The position numbers and the translations under genes are program-made. From contig CAJXNO010000010.1 of NCBI GenBank assembly GCA_913057205.1, forward strand, positions 1 through 64,000: a stretch of 64,000 bases of DNA, in the 5' to 3' direction. Each line of letters starts with the position of its first letter. Position 1 is the first letter of the stretch. The notes below the pieces were generated by a model, which searched no databases, had not been told where the DNA came from, and worked only from the letters and a program-made list of their open reading frames with translations. Positions 29,041 to 38,900 of this stretch are shown here, piece by piece. Source of the stretch: an uncultured Flavobacteriales bacterium (GTDB taxonomy: Bacteria > Bacteroidota > Bacteroidia > Flavobacteriales_G > Salibacteraceae).

Positions 29041-30216
29041 TTATTTGGTATAAGAAAGTTTCTCGCCTTGGTGGTGGATCTCCAAACTGGCGGTGGCATC
29101 TTCCTCCACCCTTCCAACCACTTGGGCTTTTACATTGAAACCGGCAGCGATATCAATTACTGTTTGAGCGTGCTGCTCCGAGAGGTACAATTCTAATCGG
29201 TGTCCCATATTGAACACTTGGTACATCTCTTTCCAAGCAGTTTCAGAGTGCTGCTGAATCAGTTTGAAGAGGATCGGAAGCTCCATGAGGTTATCCTTGA
29301 TCACTTTGTTCTTCTGCATGAAATGGAGCACCTTGGTTTGCCCACCTCCAGAACAATGGACCATTCCATGGATCTGCCCTTTTAGCTCATCAAACACACG
29401 CGTCATGACCGGCGCATAGGTTCTGGTGGGTGATAAAACCATGCGGCCTGCATCGATAGGAACCCCTTCGATCTTATCCGTTAAACCGTAAGGTCCGACG
29501 TACGCTAAACCATCTCCCATACTGGCGTCAAAGCTCTCTGGGTATTTTTTTGCCACTTCCTTTGAAAAGAGATCATGGCGCGCTGAGGTCAATCCATTCG
29601 ACCCCATTCCAGCATTCCAAACATCTTCATAGCTCGCTTGACCGTCAGAAGCGAGTGCAACGATGAGGTCTCCTGACTGAATATTGCTGTTATCGATCAC
29701 ATCGGCTCTATTCATTATAGCTGTAACCGTACTGTCTACGATAATGGAGCGCACCAAGTCACCGACATCCGCCGTTTCACCGCCCGTAGAGTAGATCAGA
29801 AAACCGTGATCCCGAAGATTCGCTAAAAGTGATTCGGTTCCTTCGATAATCGCCTTGATCACTTCTCCGGGTATTTCATTCTTGTTCCTGCCAATCGTAG
29901 AAGAGAGGGCAATAGGACCTCTAGCGCCTACACAAAGCAGATCGTCTGTATTCATCACAACCGCATCTTGTGCGATGCCTTTCCAAACGTCGAGGTTTCC
30001 GGTTTCCTTCCAGTAGGCGTAAGCCAATGATGACTTTGTTCCTGCGCCATCGGCATGCATGATAACGCACTTATTATCATCTCCTGTGAGGACATCTGGA
30101 ATCACCTTACAGAATGCCCCGGGAAAGAGTCCTTTGTCAATGTTCTTAATGGCGTCGTGCACATCTGCTTTCCCTGCAGAAACACCTCTTGCGCTGTACT
30201 TATTACTTACGTCCAT
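29041..30216 (-). CDS. purM: Phosphoribosylformylglycinamidine cyclo-ligase (AIR synthase)
   Basis: The product is 391 residues from the ATG at 30216 (MDVSNKYSARGVSAGKADV). Upstream in-frame codons lie in the terminator U-run of the previous gene. It has the PurM/AIR-synthase fold with MHADGAGTKSSLAYAY, the ATP-binding ISTGGETADV-like region (YSTGGETADVGDLV), and the HCSGGGQTKVLHF element in the C-terminal half. It is about 45 residues longer than the E. coli enzyme, as in other Bacteroidota. It makes 5-aminoimidazole ribotide in purine synthesis. It appears to lead the long operon running to the acyl-CoA dehydrogenase. Confidence 0.94.
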   Translation of the reverse strand: MDVSNKYSARGVSAGKADVHDAIKNIDKGLFPGAFCKVIPDVLTGDDNKCVIMHADGAGTKSSLAYAYWKETGNLDVWKGIAQDAVVMNTDDLLCVGARGPIALSSTIGRNKNEIPGEVIKAIIEGTESLLANLRDHGFLIYSTGGETADVGDLVRSIIVDSTVTAIMNRADVIDNSNIQSGDLIVALASDGQASYEDVWNAGMGSNGLTSARHDLFSKEVAKKYPESFDASMGDGLAYVGPYGLTDKIEGVPIDAGRMVLSPTRTYAPVMTRVFDELKGQIHGMVHCSGGGQTKVLHFMQKNKVIKDNLMELPILFKLIQQHSETAWKEMYQVFNMGHRLELYLSEQHAQTVIDIAAGFNVKAQVVGRVEEDATASLEIHHQGEKLSYTK

Positions 30217-30230
30217 ATTGGTACAAAAAA

Positions 30231-30259
30231 ACCGCATGAACAACATGTGTTCATGCGGT
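30231..30259 (-). terminator. Terminator after the PorE-like gene, overlapping the purM start region
   Basis: A perfect 12-base stem ACCGCATGAACA/TGTTCATGCGGT with a 5-base loop is followed on the minus strand by seven T. The purM ATG lies only 8 bases beyond the T-run. The -7 box of the likely purM promoter abuts the 5' arm. Confidence 0.92.
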
Positions 30260-30267
30260 CAAATCTA
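30260..30267 (-). promoter_or_regulatory. -7 box TAGATTTG for purM, abutting a terminator
   Basis: A perfect TANNTTTG lies on the minus strand directly before the terminator's 5' arm. Transcription would start about 4-6 bases into that arm (near 30255), leaving a truncated stem. No TTG is at the exact 19-base position, so the call rests on the -7 box and on the parallel with the tRNA-tuf promoter. Confidence 0.45.
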
Positions 30268-30277
30268 TGTTTTCAAT

Positions 30278-32317
30278 CTAGTTGGCGCCTTCTTCCGGCT
30301 CTGTTTCTGGTATAAAGTCAAAGCTCAACACTCGAAATACCGTTCTACGGTTTTTCTGGTGAGCAGCTTCGCGTTCTTCTTCGGTAGGCAAGGCGGCGAT
30401 CTCTTCGTCGCTAACCAATGGACGGCTCTCACCGTATCCCACAGGAACCATACGCTCAGGATTGATACCGCGCTCGATCAGATAGTTTACACACGTTTCG
30501 GCACGCTTCTGTGCAAGAATCTGGTTCGACTTCTCAGTTCCACGCGTATCGGTGTGCGCTGCCAATTCAATAACGATCGTCGGGTTCTCCTCCAAGATGC
30601 TGTACAAGTACTCCAAGGAATCCTTGGAATTCACTTGATCCGTGACCATCAAATCCCACTTACCTAACTTGTAAAGCACCAACGGCATTTCGATGTCTTT
30701 TTCACAGTCAGCACACAACAGTGCAAAGTCTTTGATGAATGCGGTTGACTCCTCCAGTCCGACGGTAGTTTCTTGGCCTTTAGCGCTCAAGTACTTGTGC
30801 CCGTTGGATGCAGGTTCCATGATCGCATCTACCTCGATGGTGTAGGAGGTGCCTTCCAAGATGTAACGTTCTTCATTCTCGCGGGTCTCAAACTCGTAGT
30901 GACCTGTAGGATCGGTCATTACTTCACCCACGGAGCCATCTGTACCTAATAGCTTCACCTTCACGTCGCCAAGCGGCTCCTTGGTATCCACGTCGGTTAC
31001 GGTACCTTCTAACTTGAAGATCAGTGGTGGCATACTGAAACTGTAGATATCGTCACCCCCTTTTCCGCCTGGTCGGTCAGAGCTGAAGAATCCACGGTTT
31101 TTGTTCTCTTCCCAAACGATCGCATAGTCGTTTGATGAAGAGTTGATGGGTGCTCCGATGTTCTCTGGCTCTCCCCAGTTCATGGATTCAACATCCTCGC
31201 CTTTCAACTTGGCTTTAAAAATGTCCAATCCTCCCATTCCGATGTGCCCATCCGAAGCGAAGAACAGGTCGCCGTTCTCACGTACGTAGGGGAACATCTC
31301 ATTACCTGGAGTATTGATGGTCGGTCCAAGGTTCACAGCAGGTCCCCAGATCTTTGCCTTCTTATCATAACGGATGTACCAAAGGTCTTTTCCTCCTTGT
31401 CCACCGTACATGTCAGAGGCAAACAAGATCAGTTCATCATCCAGTGCCACTGGGTGACCAGCGACGGTTGTATCATCGATACCGAAATCCAAACGCTCTG
31501 GATCTGCCCAATCTCTACCTTGTGATCGTGCGGTCCAAATCTCGCAACCGTATGGTTTGTTCTTTTCAAACCTACATCGGGTAAAGTAGACCTGGCTGTA
31601 CTTGTCATCCAAGCTGGCCGCACCTTCATTCGCAGCAGAGTTGATGTTTTCACCTAATGGAACGGGTGTAGACCACTTTCCTTTATTATCTCTTTCTGAG
31701 AAGTAGATATCGCTGAAGCTCTCGCCATAGATCTCATCCACCTCATTTCCAGATGCACCTGGACGAGACGATGTAAACAGTACTGTCTCTAACTTCTTAT
31801 CTGCATAAACCAAACTGTAGTCATAAAACTTGGAGTTCAGCTGAACTTCATTGTTTACAACGTAGCGTGCTGCTTGCTTTTGGAGCTTGACGGCTTTCTC
31901 GCACGCGAGCATTCCTTTTTCAGCCAGCATCTTGGCCTCACTATTACTGGAAGCTGCAGCCTTTTTATAGCGTTCCACTGCATCGTCGTACTTGCCTTGC
32001 TGTCTTAAAATATCTCCAAGACGAACATAGAGCAGTGCGTCATCGTATTCCGCAGCCTCTGCTTTGTTGTACCAAACCTCCGCTTGTTCAAGGTCTTGGA
32101 TCAGGCGATAGCTATCGCCAATTCTGTACAGGATGCGAGCTTTCTCTGACTGCTTCTTTTCCTTTGAGTAGGCCTTTTTATAGGCATCTACTGCTCCGTA
32201 GTACGCACCGGCCTGATAAATCAGGTCCGCTTCTTTTGTCCAATCTTTTTGACCAACTGCAATGGTTGATACGATCACAAAACAAAGAGTGCCAATAGCT
32301 CCCTTCAAAAATGTCAT
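30278..32317 (-). CDS. PorE-like protein: TPR, PD40 propeller, carboxypeptidase-regulatory-like domain, OmpA
   Basis: The product is 679 residues from the ATG at 32317 (MTFLKGAIGTLCFVIV), which begins a signal peptide ending AVGQ. Domains in order: TPR repeats (about 25-150); a PD40/WD40-like beta-propeller with repeated FASDG and FSSDRPGGKGGDD motifs (about 150-430); a beta-sandwich regulatory domain (KLEGTVTDVDTKEPLGDVKV, from about 431); and an OmpA C-terminal peptidoglycan-binding domain with HTDTRG near 590 and NRRTVF near the end. This is the order described for PorE, which ties the type IX secretion machine to peptidoglycan. No lipobox cysteine is obvious, so it may be a soluble periplasmic form. 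An ATG at 32347 is a possible alternative start. Confidence 0.88.
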   Translation of the reverse strand: MTFLKGAIGTLCFVIVSTIAVGQKDWTKEADLIYQAGAYYGAVDAYKKAYSKEKKQSEKARILYRIGDSYRLIQDLEQAEVWYNKAEAAEYDDALLYVRLGDILRQQGKYDDAVERYKKAAASSNSEAKMLAEKGMLACEKAVKLQKQAARYVVNNEVQLNSKFYDYSLVYADKKLETVLFTSSRPGASGNEVDEIYGESFSDIYFSERDNKGKWSTPVPLGENINSAANEGAASLDDKYSQVYFTRCRFEKNKPYGCEIWTARSQGRDWADPERLDFGIDDTTVAGHPVALDDELILFASDMYGGQGGKDLWYIRYDKKAKIWGPAVNLGPTINTPGNEMFPYVRENGDLFFASDGHIGMGGLDIFKAKLKGEDVESMNWGEPENIGAPINSSSNDYAIVWEENKNRGFFSSDRPGGKGGDDIYSFSMPPLIFKLEGTVTDVDTKEPLGDVKVKLLGTDGSVGEVMTDPTGHYEFETRENEERYILEGTSYTIEVDAIMEPASNGHKYLSAKGQETTVGLEESTAFIKDFALLCADCEKDIEMPLVLYKLGKWDLMVTDQVNSKDSLEYLYSILEENPTIVIELAAHTDTRGTEKSNQILAQKRAETCVNYLIERGINPERMVPVGYGESRPLVSDEEIAALPTEEEREAAHQKNRRTVFRVLSFDFIPETEPEEGAN

Positions 32318-32380
32318 ACGCTTCAAGTTTCGTTCTTCAATGTACATGCACCTTCTCGTGGTAATGAGACGCAAGGTTCG

Positions 32381-32388
32381 CAAATCTA
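32381..32388 (-). promoter_or_regulatory. -7 box TAGATTTG for the PorE-like gene
   Basis: An exact TANNTTTG on the minus strand lies 63 bases before the ATG at 32317 and after the glutamine synthetase terminator. No matching TTG is found at 19 bases, so confidence is moderate. Confidence 0.45.
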
Positions 32389-32421
32389 ATGAAATTACGA
32401 ATTGAGCGCCAGCCGAAAATG

Positions 32422-32448
32422 AAACAGGCCGCACACAGCGGCCTGTTT
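32422..32448 (-). terminator. Terminator after glutamine synthetase III
   Basis: A perfect stem AAACAGGCCGC/GCGGCCTGTTT with a five-base loop lies 20 bases after the stop codon. The T-rich tail is short (TTTCATTTTC), so efficiency may be moderate. Confidence 0.8.
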
Positions 32449-32467
32449 AAGGTATATCTAAGTACAA

Positions 32468-34663
32468 CTACTTGGTAAACAGTAGTTCGCGATACTTTGG
32501 CAATGGCCACAAATCATCTTCCACCAACAATTCGAGTTTATCCACTTCATAGCGAATCTGCTCTAGGTAAGGCATGACGTGGTCGCAATAGGCCAAGGCA
32601 CAATCGCGCACAGAGCCGATGGCATTTGCCTTTTTGCGCTCTTCGATCATGTCTTTCACTAACTGCTGGATCTTAGTAATACGCTGCGAAAGCTCCTTGA
32701 TAATGGCATCATGTGGTGCAGCCAAGGACTTGAACTCAGCTGCGCTGTAGACTTCTTTCAGCGATTTCAAGGTTGCTGCTACACGGCCTTGGTAGTTCAA
32801 TGCTGCTGGAATGATATGATTCAGCGCCATGTCGCCCGCCACACGTGATTCTATTTGAATCCTCATCATGTAATCTTCCTGATAGATCTCTGTGCGTGCT
32901 TCTAGTTCTTCAGGTGATAGAACATCCAAGGACTTATACAGTTCTACCACTGATTTGTCGGCATAAGCATCCAGCGCGTGGGGAGTAGTTCGAATGTTAG
33001 ATAGGCCGCGTTTAGCAGCTTCCTTCACCCACTCTTCTCCATATCCGTTGCCTTCAAACAAGATATTCTTGCTTTGTTGGATGTACTTACGAAGTACGTT
33101 CAAGATCGCTTCGTCCTTCTTCTTCCCCTTCTTCTTCAGGGCTTCTACATCGTTCGCAAATTTGCGCAGTTGCATCGCCATGATGGAATTCATCACCACC
33201 ATTGGAGAGGAACAGTTCGCTTGTGAGCCTACTGCTCGCAGTTCAAACTTGTTACCTGTAAATGCAAAAGGAGAGGTACGGTTACGATCTGTGTTATCCA
33301 ATAAGATCTCTGGGATCTTTCCGATGTGTAACTTAAGATCGGTCTTTTCATCGGGCGACATGTCTGCGTCTTTCACGCGCTTCTCTAGATCCTGAAGCAC
33401 GCGGGTTAGCTGCGAACCAATGAAAATGGAGATGATTGCGGGTGGTGCCTCATTGGCTCCAAGTCGATGGTCATTGCCGGCTGAAGCGATGGAAGCACGC
33501 AGCAGATCTGCGTAATCATGTACGGCTTTGATGGTATTGACGAAAAAGGTAAGGAAACGAATATTGGTCTTCGGGGTATTGCCTGGGCTTAGCAGGTTCA
33601 CTCCGGTGTCTGTGCTGAGCGACCAGTTGTTGTGCTTTCCGCTGCCATTGATCCCTGCGAAAGGCTTCTCGTGCAACAAAACACGAAGCCCGTGCTTGTG
33701 TGCAACTTTCTCCATCACATCCATCAAAAGCTGGTTGTGATCCACAGCCAAGTTTGCTTCTTCAAAAATCGGGGCACATTCGAATTGATTCGGTGCTACC
33801 TCGTTGTGCCGTGTCTTGATTGGAATACCAAGTTTATGTGCCTCTTTCTCAAGATCACGCATGAATGCACTTGCACGCTCTGGAATGGAACCGAAATAAT
33901 GGTCATCTAACTGCTGGCCTTTTGAAGATGAATGTCCAAACAGTGTTCTGCCGGTTAAGGTAAGGTCTGGCCGCGCACGAAAAAGTGCATCGTCTACCAA
34001 GAAATACTCTTGTTCCCATCCTAGGGTAGCCGTGACCCGAGTAACGTTTCGATCAAACATTTGGGCTACCGGAACCGCTGCCTCGTTCAGTGCAGCCAAG
34101 GCCTTTAGTAGGGGCGCTTTGTAGTCTAAAGCCTCACCTGTATAGGCTACGAACACGGTTGGAATACAGAGCGTATCCCCCATGATGAAGGCAGGTGAAC
34201 TTGGGTCCCATGCCGTGTACCCTCTTGCTTCAAAGGTATTCCTCAATCCACCATTCGGAAAAGAGGATGCGTCTGGCTCCTGCTGAACCAACTGAGCCCC
34301 GCCAAACTCTTCGAATGACCTTCCGCCGCCGGAAGGGGTGAAGAACGCATCGTGTTTCTCTGCAGTTCTTCCTGTCAAAGGTTGAAACCAATGGGTGTAA
34401 TGGGTAACTCCCTTGCTCATAGCCCAGGCTTTCATTCCACTCGCTACTTCATCTGCAAGGTCACGCTCTAAACGCGCACCTTTTGCAATGCATTCTTGGA
34501 TGCGTCTATACACATCCTTCGAGAGGAACTGTTCCATTTCTCGCTCATGGAACACATTCGCCGCGTAGTAATCGGAAATCTTCTCTGTTTTCTCTTTTGA
34601 AAAGTCGTAGTTCATCTGACGATTCAAAATGGATTGAAGGGCATGAAAGCGTAATTGGGCCAT
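32468..34663 (-). CDS. glnN: Glutamine synthetase, type III
   Basis: The product is 731 residues from the ATG at 34663 (MAQLRFHALQSILN). GS III enzymes are about 700-730 residues and occur in Bacteroidota and cyanobacteria. Characteristic segments are GVTHYTHWFQPLTGRTAEKHD, the catalytic GWEQEYFLVDD, the RHNEVAPNQFECAPIFEE region and NGSGKHNNWSLSTDTG. It condenses glutamate and ammonia to glutamine and is the main route of ammonia assimilation. It is a single-gene unit with its own -7 box and terminator. No PII gene is adjacent. Confidence 0.97.
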   Translation of the reverse strand: MAQLRFHALQSILNRQMNYDFSKEKTEKISDYYAANVFHEREMEQFLSKDVYRRIQECIAKGARLERDLADEVASGMKAWAMSKGVTHYTHWFQPLTGRTAEKHDAFFTPSGGGRSFEEFGGAQLVQQEPDASSFPNGGLRNTFEARGYTAWDPSSPAFIMGDTLCIPTVFVAYTGEALDYKAPLLKALAALNEAAVPVAQMFDRNVTRVTATLGWEQEYFLVDDALFRARPDLTLTGRTLFGHSSSKGQQLDDHYFGSIPERASAFMRDLEKEAHKLGIPIKTRHNEVAPNQFECAPIFEEANLAVDHNQLLMDVMEKVAHKHGLRVLLHEKPFAGINGSGKHNNWSLSTDTGVNLLSPGNTPKTNIRFLTFFVNTIKAVHDYADLLRASIASAGNDHRLGANEAPPAIISIFIGSQLTRVLQDLEKRVKDADMSPDEKTDLKLHIGKIPEILLDNTDRNRTSPFAFTGNKFELRAVGSQANCSSPMVVMNSIMAMQLRKFANDVEALKKKGKKKDEAILNVLRKYIQQSKNILFEGNGYGEEWVKEAAKRGLSNIRTTPHALDAYADKSVVELYKSLDVLSPEELEARTEIYQEDYMMRIQIESRVAGDMALNHIIPAALNYQGRVAATLKSLKEVYSAAEFKSLAAPHDAIIKELSQRITKIQQLVKDMIEERKKANAIGSVRDCALAYCDHVMPYLEQIRYEVDKLELLVEDDLWPLPKYRELLFTK

Positions 34664-34678
34664 TTTTAAAATTTTGAC

Positions 34679-34686
34679 CAAAAATA
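34679..34686 (-). promoter_or_regulatory. -7 box TATTTTTG for glutamine synthetase III
   Basis: An exact TANNTTTG on the minus strand lies 15 bases before the ATG at 34663. The region at -33 reads GTT rather than TTG. A very short leader of about 10 bases is predicted. Confidence 0.45.
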
Positions 34687-34760
34687 GATAGATGAAAGGG
34701 GGTGAACTAGAAAATTATATGTTTTTTATCCACAAATCACCTTAACAGAGGGGGTGTCTT

Positions 34761-35705
34761 TCAAAAAAGCATAAAAATATAAGCAACATAGGTTGCAAAG
34801 AGGATGACTCCTTCCATTCGTGTAACGCGCATTCGGCTCAGTAAAATGGGGTAGAGTAAGAGCGGTATACCCATGACCCAGTAATAATCAAAGTGTAGGA
34901 CATCTTCTGACACGCCGATCGGTTTCACGAAAGCGGTGATGCCGAGAATGCCGAGAATATTAAAGATGTTAGAGCCGATGAGGTTTCCAATACTGATTGC
35001 AGTCTCCTTGCGGTAGACCGCGATCAAGGAGGTGGCTAATTCAGGGGCGCTGGTACCGAAGGCTATGATGGAAACTGCGATGACGCGTTCTGAAACACCA
35101 AAACCCTTGGCAACAACCACGGCGCCGTCTACCAAAAGATCCGCACCAAAAATCAATGCCGCTATACTGATGACCATAAGAATTCCTGACCGGATCATGT
35201 CGGCACTTGATCGTTTGAAGTCGGTATCAACGTCGTCCAACACCTCCTTTTTCCTTACTTTACGTGCATCTCTGATCACCCAGAAGTTATAGGCAAGGAG
35301 CAGAAAAACAAAGACGCCACCCTCCCACATTTGCAATTCTCCGTCTAAGGAAAACAAGATTAACAGCAGGGTAACAATCAGCATTGCCGGCCAATCGGTA
35401 GCAACCGTTGAACGCTTCACGGGTAAAGGGAAAAGAATGGCCGTTAAGCCGAGTACAAGCGCAAGGTTAGCCACATTCGACCCTACTACGTTACCGATGG
35501 AAATATCCGCGTAGCCATCGAGGGCAGCATTCAGACTTACCACAAGTTCAGGGAAGGAAGTTCCGAAGCTGACTACGGTGAGTCCAACCACCATTGCACT
35601 GATCCTAAGGTAAAGCGCTAGCTTAACTGCTGATCGAACCAAGAACTCCCCTCCTATGATCAGAATGGCGAGACCGCCGATTAATTGCAGCCAGCCTAGG
35701 ATCAT
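34761..35705 (-). CDS. Calcium/sodium antiporter (YrbG/CaxA family)
   Basis: The 314-residue membrane protein has about ten helices and two inverted alpha-repeats. The first repeat has VSFGTSFPELVVSL and IGNVVGSNVANLALVLG, the second IAFGTSAPELATSL and IGNLIGSNIFNILGILG. The paired GTS-PEL motifs with their acidic residues form the ion sites of the CaCA superfamily. It expels Ca2+ in exchange for Na+ at the inner membrane. Its ATG overlaps the tatA stop (ATGA), so the two are translated together, although no functional link is evident. Confidence 0.94.
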   Translation of the reverse strand: MILGWLQLIGGLAILIIGGEFLVRSAVKLALYLRISAMVVGLTVVSFGTSFPELVVSLNAALDGYADISIGNVVGSNVANLALVLGLTAILFPLPVKRSTVATDWPAMLIVTLLLILFSLDGELQMWEGGVFVFLLLAYNFWVIRDARKVRKKEVLDDVDTDFKRSSADMIRSGILMVISIAALIFGADLLVDGAVVVAKGFGVSERVIAVSIIAFGTSAPELATSLIAVYRKETAISIGNLIGSNIFNILGILGITAFVKPIGVSEDVLHFDYYWVMGIPLLLYPILLSRMRVTRMEGVILFATYVAYIFMLF

Positions 35706-35926
35706 TTATCGTTGTCTTCTTCGATTTTCTTTCGAACGTCAGATACCGAATCCGTTATGTCGCGCTGAATGTCGTCTGCAGCATCCTTGAATTGACGTAT
35801 GCCCCGTCCAAGGTTTCGCGCTACTTCTGGAATTCGCTTCGAACCAAAGAACAGCAGTACGATCATCAGAATAACGAAGATCTCTCCTCCACCGAGGTTA
35901 AAAAACAACAAAACGGGTTCCTTCAT
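35702..35926 (-). CDS. tatA: Twin-arginine translocase subunit TatA/E
   Basis: The 74-residue protein has a short N-terminal membrane helix (about 13-27, GEIFVILMIVLLFFG), the hinge GSKRIPEVARNLGRGIRQF forming the amphipathic helix, and an acidic tail. This matches TatA/TatE; TatB is usually longer. It forms the pore of the Tat system for folded proteins. tatC is not in the window. It overlaps the antiporter gene by four bases. Confidence 0.94.
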   Translation of the reverse strand: MKEPVLLFFNLGGGEIFVILMIVLLFFGSKRIPEVARNLGRGIRQFKDAADDIQRDITDSVSDVRKKIEEDNDK

Positions 35927-35951
35927 AGACCGCGAAAGTACGATACAAAAA

Positions 35952-35973
35952 AAGCCCCGCTAATGCGGAGCTT
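35952..35973 (-). terminator. Terminator after secDF
   Basis: The minus-strand stem AAGCTCCGC/GCGGGGCTT (one T-G pair) with an ATTA loop is followed by seven T. The tatA start codon is only about 25 bases further on. Confidence 0.9.
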
Positions 35974-35993
35974 CCTTTGATGAACATATTTTT

Positions 35994-38900
35994 TTACTTC
36001 TTCTTCTTTGCCAAATCAACCACTACAGGTGTGGCTACGCAAAGTGAAGAGTAGGTACCGACAATGATACCGATGATCAATGCGAATACGAATCCGCGGA
36101 TGACTTCGCCACCGAAGAAGAAGATCATCAGCAATACCACCAATGTACTCAAGGACGTATTCAATGTTCTTGACAAGGTAGAGTTCAAGGCATCGTTGAT
36201 GACACCTTCTTGATCTCGACGCTTGTGCAATCCTAGGTATTCACGAATCCGGTCAAACACAACTACGGTATCGTTGATGGAGTAACCTACTACGGTCAAG
36301 ATCGCAGCGATAAACGCTTGGTCGATCTCCAAAGAGAACGGCATAAAGCCGTACAGCAAGGAGAAGAGCGCCAACACAATCAAAACATCGTGGAACATGG
36401 CTGCAAGCGCACCTAGACCAAATTGCCACTTACGGAATCGAAGTACGATGTACAGGAAGATCACGACAAGTGAGAACAAGACCGCCCAGACAGCACCTTG
36501 ACGGATATCGTCAGAAATGGTAGGCAATACCTTCACAGAGCTCATGACCTCATAGTCTGGGGTAACATTCGCCAATCCCGTATTCAGCTTGCCTTCAACG
36601 ACCTCATCGGTATTGTCAGCGTCTGAATCGATCATGTACTTCGTGGTGATCTTGACTTGATTTGATGCACCATAGGTCTTCACTTCAGGAACGAGCTTCA
36701 ACCCTTCTTCTGTAACAAACTCGTCAGCAAGCATAGCAGCGACATCACTCACAGGGAAGGCTTCATCAAAACGAACGATGTAGCTACGACCACCCGTAAA
36801 GTCAACGCCGTAGTTCAAGCCTCTCATAGCCAATGAACCAAAGCCGATCAAAATGATCGCACCGGAGATGAGGTAGAATGTGCGTCGACGTGTAACAAAA
36901 GCAATGTTGACGTTCGTCATCATATTCTCGGTCATCTTGGTCGCAAAGGACGGAGTAGCATTGCGGTCTAACCTCCATTCAAACAACAAGCGTGTAATGA
37001 AAATCGCAGCAAACAAAGAGGTTGCGATACCAATGATCAAGGTAGTTGCGAAACCTTTGATTGGTCCAGTACCGAAGATGTAGAGAATAATACCAGTCAA
37101 TAAGGTAGTAATGTTCGCATCGATGATCGAGCTGTAGGCGTTTTTGTAACCATCAAAGATGGCAAGGCGCACACCTTTTCCTGCCCGCAACTCTTCGCGA
37201 ATACGCTCATAGATCAGCACGTTCGCATCAACCGACATACCAATCGTTAACACGATACCTGCGATACCAGGGAGGGTCAAGGTAGCTCCCAAAGAAGAAA
37301 GCACACCCATCACAAAGAAGATGTTTGCCAACAAGGCTAAGTCGGCCACGATACCCGCAGATGAATAGTAGAAAGCCATGTATGCAAGGACGATGATCAG
37401 TGCAAGGACGAAGGAGATGAATCCGGCTTGGATCGCCTCGGCACCTAAGGTTGGACCAACAACGGCTTCTTCAATGATGCGCGCAGGAGCTGGTAGCTTA
37501 CCTGCCTTCAATACGTTCGCGAGATCCTCTGCCTCTTCTAGTGTAAACTGACCTGAGATGGATGATTGTCCACCAGCGATCTCACCATCTACACGGGGTG
37601 CACTGTACACCAAATCATCCAGCACAATGGCGATGGATTTCTTCGGGTTTTGAGACGCTGCTTCCCCTGTCATGTTCTTCCATGTCTTCGCTCCTTCTGA
37701 GTTCATACTCATGGAGATTTCTGGATTACCCATAGGGTCAGACACCACGCGCGCATTTGTTACTGCGTCGCCTTCCAACGGAGCGGTACCATCCTTGCTT
37801 GCAACGTTAACGGCAAACAGCTGAAGGAATCGTCCATCATCATCATAAGGCTTAGCAGCCCAGAAGAACTTGATTCGTCGTGGGAACAGTGCCCGTACAT
37901 CTCTACGTGCAAGAAGTTCATTCACAGCGCCCGTATCGGTTACGGCTGCGTATCCGATGGTTGGACCTTTACCAGCAAAGTAGTTACCACTTTCTGGATC
38001 TTGGAAGATCGCAGGACGCAGCTTGGCGAACAGCGGGTTTTGCTTTTGAAAATCCTTCGCCATTTCAGCCATTGAAGCACTGTCTTGTCCCAGGCTATCT
38101 TCGGTAGTAGTTGACTCACCCAACAAAGCGTCTAAGCTATTGGAGTCTTGCTCAGCAACCACAGCTGTAGAATCTTCATCAGCAGCTGGTTCTTCTGCAG
38201 TGGCCACTTCGGTAGAGTCTGCTTCAGCAGCCTCGTTGTTATCATCTCTGACGCCGATCTTTTGTGAAAGCATCGCGTTCGCCTCATCGAGGTTACCGTA
38301 TACTTCACCGTTATCATAGCACTCCCAGAATTCCAGCTTGGCTGTTCCTTGAAGGAGCTTACGTACACGCTCTTTGTCTTTGATACCCGGCAACTCAACA
38401 ATGATACGTCCCGTACCTGGCTGACGCTGAATGGTAGGTTGAACAACACCCAGACCATCAATACGACGACGGATCACCTGCTCTGTTCGGCTCACTGCTG
38501 CGTCTGCCTCCTCGGAAATGGTGGAGATGATGTCTTCGTTGCTTGCTTCAAGAGGGAATTTCTCTTTATTCTCACGGTTGTGGAAAACCGCCGCAAGCTT
38601 ACCACCAGGGTTCACTTCATTCCACGACTGCTCAAAAAGCGTAACGAAATCCTCCTGACTATTGCGCTGCTTGTCTACAGCCAATCGAAGGGCTTCGTTG
38701 AAGTTAGCGTCATCACTATAGTCACTTAATGCACGGATCAATTCCTTCACCTGTACCTGTAGGGTAACGTTCATACCACCTTGAAGGTCGAGTCCAAGGT
38801 TGATCTCATTTCTCTTGCAGTACGCATAGGTGAAACCAAGGCCTGGATACACCTCTTCACCATTCATTTTGGTGAGGTATTCCTGCTCAAACTTCTGGAA

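Noticed and set aside
30059-30667. Plus-strand reading frame across the purM/PorE-like junction
   Set aside because: It crosses a strong terminator and two well-supported minus-strand genes and has no recognisable protein features.
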